This document shows positions 1-10,771 of a stretch of DNA of 35,000 nt, piece by piece. Made by a program: the position numbers and the translations under genes. The DNA comes from Glandiceps talaboti (lineage: Eukaryota > Hemichordata > Enteropneusta > Spengelidae). How positions within the stretch are numbered: position 1 is the first letter of the stretch; every line of letters starts with the position of its first letter. The notes under the pieces were generated by a model that was not told where the DNA came from, searched no databases, and worked only from the letters and a program-made list of their open reading frames with translations. The DNA is taken from NCBI RefSeq assembly GCF_964340395.1, contig NC_135551.1, forward strand, positions 23,361,003 to 23,396,002, in the 5' to 3' direction.

Positions 1-3000
1 ATGTTGTTGTCAGGACAACGACTAGGAACGGATCGTGGTGTGATCTCAGGACATGGAGGGCAAGTTGTTTTATAAATGATGTTTTGTAGTAATATCTCAG
101 TTATATTTTTATTGAACATCTTCGTTAAAGAATGTGTAATCTAACCTAAATAATTAGTTAGGATATGAATTGTAATACGAAAAGTTTAAATAGGTATACA
201 GATAAAATAAAATGAAATGAAATGAAACGAAACGAAACGAAACGAAACGAAGCGAAACGAAACGAAATGAAATGAAATAAAACAAATCAAAATGAAATAA
301 AACAAATTAAATTAAAATAAAATAAAATAAAACGAAAAGAAACGAAACAAACAAAACAAAATAATTTAAAATTATAAGCTCGATGCATTTCGTGTTCACA
401 GTTGTTAGTTTCAAGTCGTGGATAATATCTTTCATCATCCCAATACCAAGATCACTAACTTTACAATAATACTATCACCAACAGCATTTTTCATGTTGAT
501 CCTAACAAAGTTTGATTTCATTACAGGATGGCGACTTGATTAAAGCCGAAGTAGAACACTTTACTGGTGTGATTGCTGTATCTAAACCAAGACAACATTC
601 TGTATTACTGACTGACATGGACTATCTAACTGTATCCTGTGTAAATGATGACGTAGCTGTAGATGCACAGTTACCGAAAAAGAAGAAGAAACTGATTCAC
701 ATGTTAATGGAGGTAAGATAATTTTTTTTTTCATTTCATTTCATCAAATTAACTTCCTTTTCCTCTCCGTATTCTATGCTGGGTTTCTTAAGCAAAACAG
801 TGGTATACATTATCGCTTCCACTAAATCAAAATCAAATCTCTTTTTAAAAAACCCGCCGAGGCTTGGTGCGAAACTAGCTGAAGATTCAAACAGACTTTG
901 TACTCGGGCTCAGTTACTGTTTAAGAATGGTATATGTAATACATAGAGTAATGGTATTAGTCTAACCCGTCTATTTTCAAACAGCTATCTTATCTTTCTA
1001 CCTAGCACGTTAAGAAAGCTGCTCCACATTTTAACATTTAAGATAACAATTGTGTTTTTCTTTTGTATTCATTTTGTACATTTGTATCATATGGTTCTTT
1101 GAATGTGTAGCTTATTTTTGTTATCTGGTGAAATAAATTAATCAATCAATCAATCAATCAGTCAGTCAGTCAGTCAGTCAGTCAGTCAGTCAGTCAGTCA
1201 GTCAGTCAGTCAGTCAGTCAGTCAGTCAGTCAGTCAGTCAGTCAGTCAGTCAGTCAGTCAGTCAGTCAGTCAGTCAGTCAGTCCGTCCGTCCGTCCGTCC
1301 GTCCGTCCGTCCGTCCGTTCGTTCATTCATTCATTCATTCATTCATTCATTCATTCATTCATTCACATTGAGAAAAAAACTTAGCACTCTGCTAATTCTG
1401 ATTGGCCGATTATTTTAGACGAATGCAATATAATGTTTTGAATATTTGTCTTTTTCGTTTCCAGCGGCAGATAATAGATCATGAGACGCTCCTACGTGCC
1501 AGTGAGTTGGTCGGCGAATATGATGACGACAACATTGCCATGGGAACAATCCTAAAGATACAGCAAGATATGGGAAAGTTTTCCAAATCAATATCATTGA
1601 CCCTACCGATACCGGAATTATCGGAAGACAATAAAATGTCGGTCAGGGAGCTGCGACAACGAGGCTTTCTGAAAGTGCTCAAAGATTGCGATGATGACAA
1701 CTGGCGTGACGTCACGGAGGAACTCAAACACCATGATACAGACGACAGAATTGTTCCTTTCACGGAGGAGAAACTGCATTGGTAAGAACAAAATAACGAT
1801 TGTTTTCAGACTGAATGAAGACAAATATTGGGAAAAAATGAAGTTATTCCTACTCAAGCATAATGTATGAAAATTCGGTATTACTTTTGACGGTTTCGAA
1901 TCATATCACTTTTGACCGTTTCGAATCATATCCGTCCTTACAGGGGAAAGCTGAACGAATAAGTGGCATTGATGAGCATTTTCGTGACATTAAACGGCAA
2001 GCTATACATCCTATAGTTTTGTTCAAATGCGTTCATCTTGTCTTTCATGTGATATAATTTCTCTTATTTTCTCGTAAATAATGATTAACAATTTTATTAT
2101 TTATCCCTTTTCATACAGGCCTCGCTGTCGATATGCCACATTCCTCACCCCCACGAATGTAAATGTGGAAAAAATTGCTAAAAAAGCGACCAGTATGTCC
2201 AGAAGAGGATGGAAAAGCGTCAAATTCGTTCTCCTTCAGAACATAAAGAACCCAAAGCGACTCTACCTGGATTGTGTACTCAAAGATAAGTTAGAGGGCC
2301 TCATTGCAAAATTGAAAAGCAATTACGAAGATAGGGGGACTCTTCCATATTCTCGCGATATTGACCTGCAAGAGGGCGATAAAGTGTACTTAGATATCAG
2401 AGGAGAAAATATTCGTTGTCTGACGTCACGGCAATGTCACCTCACCTTCTACTCACGAAGAGACAATCACGTAAATCTCCAAGTCGTCCTTGGCAACAAC
2501 AACAACAGCAGCAGCAGCAGCGACGAAAACAACAATAAAACGTTGATGGGTTCAGACTCCGAATACCCGGATGACGAGTATGCTGGTTACGTTGACTTCC
2601 TGAAACGCATAGAAAGAAACAACGAGGCCCAAAAGTACGACGAGGATCTGCAATACGATACCCTTTATTTTGGAATTCCAAAGGTTCGTCAAAACTTCTT
2701 GGTCTAAAAGACAAATTAACACATTGAAATATTCAACTTTTTTTCATCATATCTATAACTATAACTCGTGATTGAAGTAATCTTTCAAATATGAAGATTG
2801 TCAGCTAATATTGAAATCAAGTAGTTTTCCGATTTTAATACCCTGTGAACCTATTTCAGCCTGTGAGAGACCGTACACCATCTCTACCAAACATAGACAC
2901 GGCTGGAAAGCTTGCTGTGAGTCAGAATACAGAACCAATCCAAAGTGTACAGAAGACTCAATTATCTCGTAAAGCTAATGCAGAAGGTAAGAAGACCTTT

Positions 3001-3163
3001 CTTTTTACTGATAGTACTAACAAGATTGAGAGAGAGAGAGAGTGAGAGAGACATACATACATACATACATACATACATACATACATACATACATACATAC
3101 ATACAAGATACAGACAGACAGACAGACAGAGACTGGCAGATAAAGAGAGGCAGGCACAGACAC

Positions 3164-3224
<61 letters not shown>

Positions 3225-4312
3225 AAGACATACAGACAGACAGACAGAGGGGAAAAGGACAGAGGCAGAAGAGGGTGTACCTCTGGTAAAAGTAGTCACT
3301 TTCTTTGTTTATATGAAAGTATACGTTGAAAGAAAATGAAAAATTATTGCAAACTAAGGTGTGTTCATATACATGTAGTATACAACACCAATGTACGAAC
3401 AGTCCCGTGTGTTGTTTTATTAGGTGTTGACATTGCGATTGATATCCTGTCAATGAGACTTTTACAACGAGAATGGAGAGGTCTTGCCAGGAAGTTAGAT
3501 CTATCCGAGGCTGACATCAACTCACTGGAACACAATCATCCAAATGATATGAAGGAACAGATCTATCAAATGTTACATTTATGGAGACGACGTGAAGGTG
3601 ACGCAGCTACCGTCAAAACTTTGCTGGATGCACTGGAAAACTTACAAGTGCGAAACTTAAGGGACTCCATCAAACGATGTGTTACCAAAATAGATGGTAT
3701 GTTCTGTTTGATTGACAATATTATAAGCTTGATAAATCACTTTTCTCTATATTAATGATATGAGATACAAAACCATGTATACATGTGTGCACGTTGTTCA
3801 TTGATCTGTCAGCATTGTAAGTATTGCAACTTACTAGAGATTGAAGAGGACATATTTAAAAAAAAATAATTACAGATTATAAAATAACCATGCTTCTAAC
3901 TTAAAGTTTGGCCGTATAAATCATAACCAATTCTTTTTCTCTATATCAAATTTCAGAGGAATTAGTGGCAAAGGCAAACACAACTCGACTATCGCCAGCA
4001 CATTTAAAAACTGTGACAAAGCTACCAAAAGTTGTCTTCAAGGAAGATGCCGACCAACTAAAGTCAAAACCAGCCCAACGCCAGGTGCTGACACGTCGTT
4101 ACTCTCATCCAAACGATACAAAAAGCTCTCGTGTGAATACCAGTTTACCCCAACGACAACCACTGCCCCTTGCACCGATAACGGCTCCCAAATCACCTCT
4201 GAAAGCCAACGAAGGACCAATTCGGAGGACGACATTCAAATGGAAGATACCGTCAGATGATACTCTAATTCTACAGGGACAGCAAGATGACCATCCTGCA
4301 GAATATGTATAA
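1..4312 (+). CDS. Gene A: ZU5-ZU5-UPA-Death domain protein (5' partial)
   Basis: Exons: <1-59, 527-712, 1465-1781, 2119-2683, 2860-2986, 3424-3696 and 3957-4312, with the TAA stop at 4310-4312. About 626 residues fall in the window, and phases join without a break (0,0,2,0,1,1). The first exon is the end of ZU5-1; its W-C-D-L-R-T-W matches W-x-DLKTW in genes B and C. Exon 527-712 completes ZU5-1 (AEVEHFTG, strand-rich). Exon 1465-1781 is ZU5-2, with the ankyrin-like signature FLKVLKDCDDDNWRDVT. Exon 2119-2683 is UPA, with YLDCVLKDKL, a LQEGDKVYLD segment and LTFYSRRDNH resembling the ankyrin UPA. Exon 2860-2986 is a linker. Exon 3424-3696 is the Death domain (EWRGLARKLDLSEADI, MLHLWRRREGDAATVKTLL). 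The last exon is a basic, proline-rich tail. The N-terminus lies outside, so upstream repeats cannot be excluded. A signalling scaffold role is inferred from family knowledge of PIDD1 and ankyrin. Confidence 0.87.
60..526 (+). other. Gene A intron with GC-AG splice sites and AAAYG pentamer repeat
   Basis: The preceding coding segment ends ACATGGAGG at 51-59 and is followed by GCAAGT, the usual context of the minor GC donor. The acceptor TTACAG ends at 526. Both flanking exons are in phase 0, as at the same intron of genes B and C, which have normal GT donors (AAGgtttgt and CAGgtaata). The intron also holds an imperfect (AAATG)n/(AAACG)n array at about 211-355. Confidence 0.7.
557..565 (+). 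other. HFT motif in ZU5-1 of gene A
   Basis: The codons for His-Phe-Thr lie in KAEVEHFTGVI. In PIDD1 and UNC5CL the equivalent ZU5 strand carries His-Phe-Ser, where the chain self-cleaves before the Ser. Here Thr replaces Ser, and Thr can in principle also supply the hydroxyl. Whether this protein cleaves is unknown. Confidence 0.55.
780..1366 (+). repeat. Possible non-LTR retroposon 3' end followed by compound tetranucleotide array
   Basis: About 780-1136 is AT-rich with no host-like exon and ends in GAAATAAATTAATCAATCAATC. It runs directly into a tetramer array: AATC to about 1159, CAGT about 1160-1281, CCGT about 1282-1317, and CATT about 1318-1364. A short tandem tail of ATCA type is typical of CR1/L2-like LINE and related SINE 3' ends, so this could be a truncated insert that seeded the microsatellite. 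No reverse transcriptase domain is visible, so the retroposon assignment is tentative. The array itself is certain. It lies in a gene A intron. Confidence 0.6.
1884..1931 (+). repeat. 24-bp tandem duplication in gene A intron
   Basis: Two head-to-tail copies of a TTTTGACSGTTTCGAATCAT-type unit, differing at one or two bases, lie in the intron between the ZU5-2 and UPA exons. Confidence 0.7.
3031..3250 (+). repeat. Compound GA / ACAT / GACA microsatellite
   Basis: The order is a GA run (about 3027-3050), ACAT repeats (about 3051-3105) and GACA repeats (about 3111-3247) with interruptions. It sits in the intron between the linker exon and the Death-domain exon of gene A. Open frames across it (YIHTYIHT, SVCLSVCL) are artefacts of the repeat. 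Confidence 0.95.
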
Positions 4313-5220
4313 TAAACTTGGAGAAACGAGCAAATGAAACTATAACCCACTTACAGTAATATATATAAGACCACTGTAAGTTCATGCATATGTAGAGTGA
4401 ATAATTCTGTTTGTCAATTGCCTTCTTCAATATACATGTATTTCAGACCGTATCGACTATTTTACTTATAGCTACATGTAACCACAGACAAGTAAGAAAC
4501 TTACTTGTATGTGATGTCACTGTGTAGAGCAATAAAGTATATTCAGAGACAAGTAAAATATAATAAACTTACTTGTCTGTGGTATATTGTATTAATATTC
4601 AACTTGCTTCAAGCCATTTGTAAGTATAGTGTTACGATATACTTAACAAACTTGAAAACGATATTTTTATTCGGAAGCTTCAGATTTAGAACATGAAGTT
4701 GAAAATCAACGTTAACTCCCGGCAACTGTAATTGAGGACCCTAATATATTTGTTCTATCTTGCCGGCAAAAATATGATACTATCTATTATTCTAACAACA
4801 GCCATCCTAATACAATCACAGTTGATTACTTTTTTTTAATGCGGTTTAATACGGGGGTTGGGTGTATGTATACGTATGAGTATGTGTGGGGTGGTTGGGT
4901 TGGGTTTAATATCACAATCAAATGATGTTTTCATATATTCAAGTAGTGCGTTTATCTTCAAGTTCTGACCTGCCGCCTGACATTGTGAACTTTGACACCT
5001 CTCTTTTTCGCAATTTATCGAGCGTTATATATGAGTTCATTTCAAGTGTTCCGTTTGCTGACAACATGACAACATTCAAAGGCTGTACAGAATTGTAACT
5101 AGTTTTTGATATATAAACGAACCATTTCGAAAGGTTTATACTTTTCCCGCACACTACTTTTACTGTGAACGATATTTTGAGAGAATTAAACGGGATTCCG
5201 CTGGTGGAAAATGCCCGTGT
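4313..5220 (+). other. Gene A 3' flank / 3'UTR
   Basis: Non-coding. AATAAA at 4311-4316 overlaps the stop codon and is probably too close to be used. AATAAA at 4531-4536 is a better poly(A) signal and lies inside the small inverted-repeat element at 4481-4583. The rest (about 4690-5220) is AT-rich with no recognisable domain. The segment ending at 5220 passes into an AATA tail and may be another short retroposon end. Confidence 0.5.
4481..4583. mobile_element. MITE-like 103-bp element with 16-bp terminal inverted repeats
   Basis: ACCACAGACAAGTAAG at 4481-4496 is perfectly inverted at 4568-4583. Each end also has a nested inner inverted copy of ACAAGTA/TACTTGT, so the whole element can fold into a large stem or two small hairpins. 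No clear target-site duplication is seen. It contains an AATAAA that could serve gene A. Confidence 0.5.
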
Positions 5221-5221
5221 T

Positions 5222-5527
5222 CAATAAATAAATAAATAAATAAATAAATGAATAAATAAATAAATCAATGTATGTATGTATGTATGTATGTATGTATGTA
5301 TGTATGTATGTATGTATGTATGTATGTATGTGTATGTGTGTGTATGTATGTATGTATGTATGTATGTGTGTGTGTATGTATGTATGTATGTATGTATGTA
5401 TGTATGTATGTGTATGTATGTATGTATGTATGTATGTATGTGTATGTATGTATGTATGTATGTATGTATGTATGTATGTATGTATGTATGTATGTATGTA
5501 TGTATGTGTGTGTGTGTGTGTGTGTGT
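5222..5527 (+). repeat. AATA then TATG/TG microsatellite
   Basis: (AATA)n at about 5222-5265 is followed by about 260 bp of TATG repeats broken by TG runs, ending in (TG)n near 5527. The apparent MYVC open frames on the + strand are repeat artefacts. Confidence 0.97.
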
Positions 5528-5634
5528 CTGTTTATTTTCGCTCGAGTAAAACGCTAATAAGTTCAGCTTGTGCCAATTTCAAATCTTGAAAAGGTGTATT
5601 AAAGCAAACCGAGTACTCAACATAGTAATATATA

Positions 5635-6232
5635 ATAACAAAACACAACAATACATCTTTATTCTAAAGAAGTGATCATATTTGACCAGTTTACCAAAAC
5701 GTCACAAATAGCACACATAAATAAATACAATCGCTTAATAACACATCGTATTACAGCAGTTACAGGATGAGCATGCAGTTTCGGCGAGATGCGATATTAC
5801 TTGAGTTTAACGAGACTTCAGTGCTACAATGATTCAAGTGAAGATAAACACAATATCTAGTCTAATAGCAGTGAGTGACAGAGACCGACCTTTCGCTGTG
5901 AAAATGTTTCATTTTGTAATCACTGTAAAGTTAGATATTTGAAAGTTTAAAGTTTTACAATCTGCCAAGTGTCTATTGTAGTTGTAGTAGTGTGCATGCT
6001 GCTGCTATTTGCACCGTTAACCAAATACAGAACAGGCACTTTGGAAGCAATGACTGTGTGTTATATTTAGTATACTAAAATACAAACTGTAGTCAGGCTC
6101 ACTGCACTTGATCTCGTCTAAGACGAACTGCATGCTTACCTCGTACAAGCTGTAACAGGTAAACTAAACTGAGAAATTTTATTCTAGTTACTTATAGTCA
6201 CACATTCACAAGCACGCCTTGTCTTATATACC
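5635..6232 (-). repeat. Ancient third copy of the gene C 3' flank
   Basis: This is collinear with about 9340-9940 and 27220-27810. Shared landmarks in order are CATCTTTATTC (AATAAA on the - strand), GATGAGCATG.AGTTT, GAAGATAAACACAA, an AGCAG/GAGA block, and GCTGTAACAGGTAAA with TTAGTTACT.ATAGTCA. It is much more diverged than the other two copies are from each other. It is probably what remains of the 3'UTR of a lost gene C-like gene convergent with gene A. A dispersed repeat is the alternative. Confidence 0.65.
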
Positions 6233-6675
6233 CATTTTATCTATGCCAAAACATGAAGATTTGTGGGATTGCGTCTACAATTTGAGCTCTACAATCCGGC
6301 ACAGAGAACGGTAAGATAGAGGTTGAGGCGATGCTGCACTGAAGGCGAACAAAGTTCGGACAGTTATCCCCAATAATCCGTCGTCACAAATTGATCCCCT
6401 CCAAATTGTACACCAAGTTCGCCCATATGCTCGAATACAAATTTACACACAATTAATTAATTAAATAAGTAAATAATAAATAAAAAACGGATACTAATGA
6501 AAAGTTGGGAATTTCTTTTACAAAAGTGAAGAAATGTCTTTATTTCTTTCAGGTGATCTTTGTAGACACGATTTTTAAAAAAAAACATACACAATCCTTT
6601 TACTATTGAGACAAACTCATCAGTTAAAATCCAGGTATACATTTGAAGAGTTTCAGTTGTATTGTCATATCGTTA
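6233..6675 (+). other. Non-coding spacer
   Basis: AT-rich DNA between the old 3'-flank relic and the left edge of the 5-kb duplicate. No exon with family similarity or other structured feature was found. Confidence 0.5.
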
Positions 6676-8414
6676 TTTTGAAGAGTGGAAACAGTTGTAC
6701 TTGTTCCTTTTTGTCATGTGTTCATTACTTTCAGATACATTTTGTTTTTCTATTGGACGCATTCAATGCCATATCCAGTGTCTGAAGTGGAAAATGCATA
6801 ATCATTTAAACCTTGAAATGTGGTTTTATCTTGTGATTTTAGATATTATAATCTTATATGATATAGACTGTTATAGTATAGCGTATTCACCTATTCACCA
6901 GTACAAATTTTACTGACACTAGCTAAGGGTAACTATCATTCATTCATTCATTGATTTTGGCCAATACAATAGTAATATAAACTTATAAGCAATTTCACCT
7001 ATCTATCAAGATTATCTATGAAGATGCTACCACGACAATAATTTACATACTGTAACATAGTTACTCAGTTTGTTATCTAAAGCCATGTGTCGGTGGATGG
7101 GTGGGTGCACAGGTGTAGATACACGCCCCGCTCGCGCTGGCCTCCATTAATGGATGAATAGATGTGTGGATGTTATCGATGGATGGATGTTCGTATCACA
7201 AAGACATATTATGAATGCAATCTATCTTTCTTCATTTGTATACATATGAAAATCCATGAGTTTATTAGCTTGAACGTTTTAACTAGCCTCTGTTGCATAT
7301 AAAGTCAAATACAACAATCTGTTACTTTGGGTTTTTATTTGCTTTTAACAGTTAATTGAAACATATCCAAATTTGTCTGCATTACTTTATGTAATCCATT
7401 TTTGAGGTAAGTGACCCAAAGTTTGTCAACTCTAATATGTGGTGTGTTTACTCATATTTAGTAAACTGCAGAACTCTGACATAGCGTAAACGTAATTTGA
7501 TGATATTGTTTATTGATAATCAAATACAATCAAACTAAGAGATTGACGTGCACAATGTGAATGCAAGTTAACGACAGAGTGAGAAATTTAAGCATATTAG
7601 TGGATGGACAAGTTTAACATCTACACGTAACTAAAAACCATATCAATCGCTTGGACGTTGTTCTCCAGTACAAAGGACACTCGATCGCTGGTGTAAGAGT
7701 AATAGTAACAAGTCCATCATTTGTGAATTGTGTAGAAATATCCCAACGCCCCCTTCAGTTCAAGACACTTCATCGTATCTAGATAAGATTCTTTCACATT
7801 GAATACAAGGACAACACAAAATAGCTTTAATCAATGGCAGACCGTGTGTGTCACTTGGATATTCAAGTCAGAGACAGTATTTTGGTAGATTTGGGATGTT
7901 TTATATACATGTATTTCGAAAGATTAATAAAGTTCTGTATAAACAAATATACTTCTTGCTGTGTTGTTATAAACCTTATCAGATACATATATTATTATAT
8001 CCAAGTAGAACCACTAAAATTTTAATCAGCTCTTTAAAAAATAAAACATAAAAACCCGCACTATTCTAGTGCTACGTCATCACTGGCCGACATCAACATT
8101 TAGGATTTTTCATTCCTTTAGATGCTCAAGTATGACGTCTTCACTGGTTTCTACGACGGCAAACTTGAAGGACGTTACTTTCGAAATAATTTTCGAAATG
8201 CTGTTATTACTCTGTATTACTAATTCGAAATACCCATTATTAGTTTTATTCATTTCATATGACCTACATCGTTTCTACCTGTAGGTAATAAATTAGAGTT
8301 GATAAAGATGTAGTGACGTCCGTTTGCTACCACAGATGTTATTTTGACTAGCCACTTTGTTACAAACACTTCGGAATCCCAAAATACAAGACAAATCATT
8401 TAAACATATTGCGA

Positions 8415-8424
8415 CACACGCACG

Positions 8425-8475
<51 letters not shown>
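8415..8475 (+). repeat. (CA)n microsatellite
   Basis: A CACG/CA dinucleotide run inside duplicate copy 1. The matching run in copy 2 is shorter (about 26299-26340). Confidence 0.95.
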
Positions 8476-8477
<2 letters not shown>

Positions 8478-10771
8478 TGGAGAGGTGTCTAATCTGATAA
8501 GCTTTGGATAATCTCGGGTCATAGCAAACTCTGATGGTCAGATGTATAAATGCCATAATTTATGGGGGTTGGGTCATTAGGTAAACCTAAGATACAGTGA
8601 TTATTATTGTTTGATAGACTTCACAACTGTGGGCGTGAAAACACCATTGTATAGCTTAATGTCTGAAGTGGCAGAATACCTTTGTTACCTAGAAACGCCA
8701 GGTATACGATATTTTGTTACATTTTGTGTACATCAACTATTCGGTCGTCAAGGAAGTATAGAAGGTAAACGTTCTGTTCGACTGGCACGAATTCGTATCG
8801 AAAGTGGTGTAAATGGTATTCCTGCATTTGTAATATGATGATCAAAGTTATCAATTCACTAAAAAAAGTCTAGAGTTGGATTTGTATGCGGAAATCACGT
8901 AATAGAGATATAAAACCATAAAGGCATTGGTGCGAGTAAGTTACTCATAAGTTGTACATTTGGAAATTGATGATTGATCGATGTCAGGCTTCGCTTAAGC
9001 ACAAGGAACTGTAGTATACATAACGCCTTCTATCGTATACATAAGTGCGATACGGTCATATTCTATGGCACAGGTAAGGTGGCCAGTTTGGGATATAATT
9101 TATGAGGCCTGCGTCACTACGTAAAGTACTTCACAGCTAACACTGTGGGTGTGAACTAAAATAATTCCAACGAGTTGCAAGCGTAAACATAGGTAGCTTT
9201 GGAGCCTAGAAACGTCGGAATGACTCAGTTTTGTTACTTTATTCACGACAAATTTCGGTTGCCAAAATATAAATGTGGGTGAAAAGGGAGGTGTCAGTAT
9301 TAGTTTTGCAAATTGACTATAGAATGTAATGAAATAAAGTAACAAAATAACATTGCATCTTTATTCATATGACATGAAAATGGTGACCAGGTCAGGCAAA
9401 GTGTCATAAATAACACAATACATATTTCATACACTATATATAAATACAGTCGCTCAATAACGTTAAATACGGTGTTACAGCTGTTAAAAGATGAGCATGT
9501 AGTTTGGACGAGATGGTCAAGTTCAAGATTATAGCCATAAAGTATATATGAAGATAAACACAAATAAGATAGCAGAGATTGGTCCCTCATTGTGAAATTA
9601 TTTCAATGTCTGGGCTGTGAGGTCACTGGGAAGTTGGACATCTGAATGATGAAACATGTACAGAGTACCAGGTTGTACTATGTGTCCATTGTTATATTGT
9701 CACTCTTTACATTATTAGACAAAAACAGAACACACACATTAGAAGCAATGCTTATGTACCATCTCCATTGTGTTTACCTTGCATAAAACTTTGTTACAAG
9801 TCTTTCATAACATGATATCTCAGTTCATTTGAAGTCGTGTTCATCCTGTAAAGGCTGTAACAGGTAAAAACTAAACTGATAATTTTTCTTATTAGTTACT
9901 AATAGTCATACCCATTCACACACAAACACCATAACTACAAGGACTCAGAAAAGGAAGTCTTGTCTGTGGTAAGGATAAACAAGAGAAACCGACTAATAAC
10001 ATGTCAAAATATCAACATTCATCGAGTTAAATCAAGTTGAAGTTACAAAAAATATTACCTCATTCAATATAATGGATTTCTTGATTTTGTGTGGAAATCA
10101 AACAGACAAAACGTTCTTTGTTACATGTAAATGTCATTCTGATGTCCTGAGTAAATATCTTAGGGAGTCTTCAGGGATTGGGGATCAAGCATTGCCTATT
10201 GCTCAAAATGAGATCCTTACTTGATTCCATTTTCAAATACGTGTCCCCCTGCAATCCCTTCACAGTTTCTTTAAAACACGACTTTCTCTATATTCACAAA
10301 TCTAAAAAATAAACCACCACAGTTTATCATTAAATGCTGTCAGAAGTGAGAAGGGACCCAGGTCTGAGACTCGATGGTTAGGACTCACCACATTGATAAT
10401 TTTATTGGATTTAACTGGCAGAACTGAAAATCAGATAGACCTTCAATAGACTAGACGGATGTACTACCGACACTGGTGGGACCAAGGTCCCCTGCTGAAT
10501 GACATCATCCTCAGTGTCTCACCATGTACCACCCTGTACCTCTTTTCTCCCATGACCCACTTATCTGCTAAGAAACACCATACAACTAAACAATTGCTTC
10601 ATTGTATGGTTGTCAGCCGTGATCGAAGACCTGTAAGTTTGGCTAGTTTATGGCTGTCGTTGAAATAGTATATCCATGCAAGATCATGTACAAATGCAGA
10701 TAATGTCATGTACCCGAGTGCATACATGCTAACAGAAAGGCACATGACTGCTGTATCAGCACACAGATGAG

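Noticed and set aside
1415-1857. Antisense open frames over the gene A ZU5-2 exon
   Set aside because: Shadows of the + strand exon, which has domain similarity, splice sites and matching phases.
2945-3453. Open frames of 113-163 residues rich in YIHTYIHT or SVCLSVCL
   Set aside because: They are translations of ACAT and GACA microsatellites inside a gene A intron. Tetramer repeats stay open in several frames at once.
5268-5589. Three overlapping MYVCMYVC frames
   Set aside because: Repeat artefacts of the TATG array; all three frames of one strand are open together.
7834-8051. Two overlapping frames also present at 25673-25924
   Set aside because: Conserved only because the whole block is duplicated. 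Both frames are AT-rich, with no domain and no matching splice structure.
9300-9590. 96-residue frame almost identical at 27168-27458 (- strand)
   Set aside because: It overlaps the putative 3' end of gene C and its AATAAA. The identity is explained by the segmental duplicate, and the older third copy at 5635 does not keep the frame.
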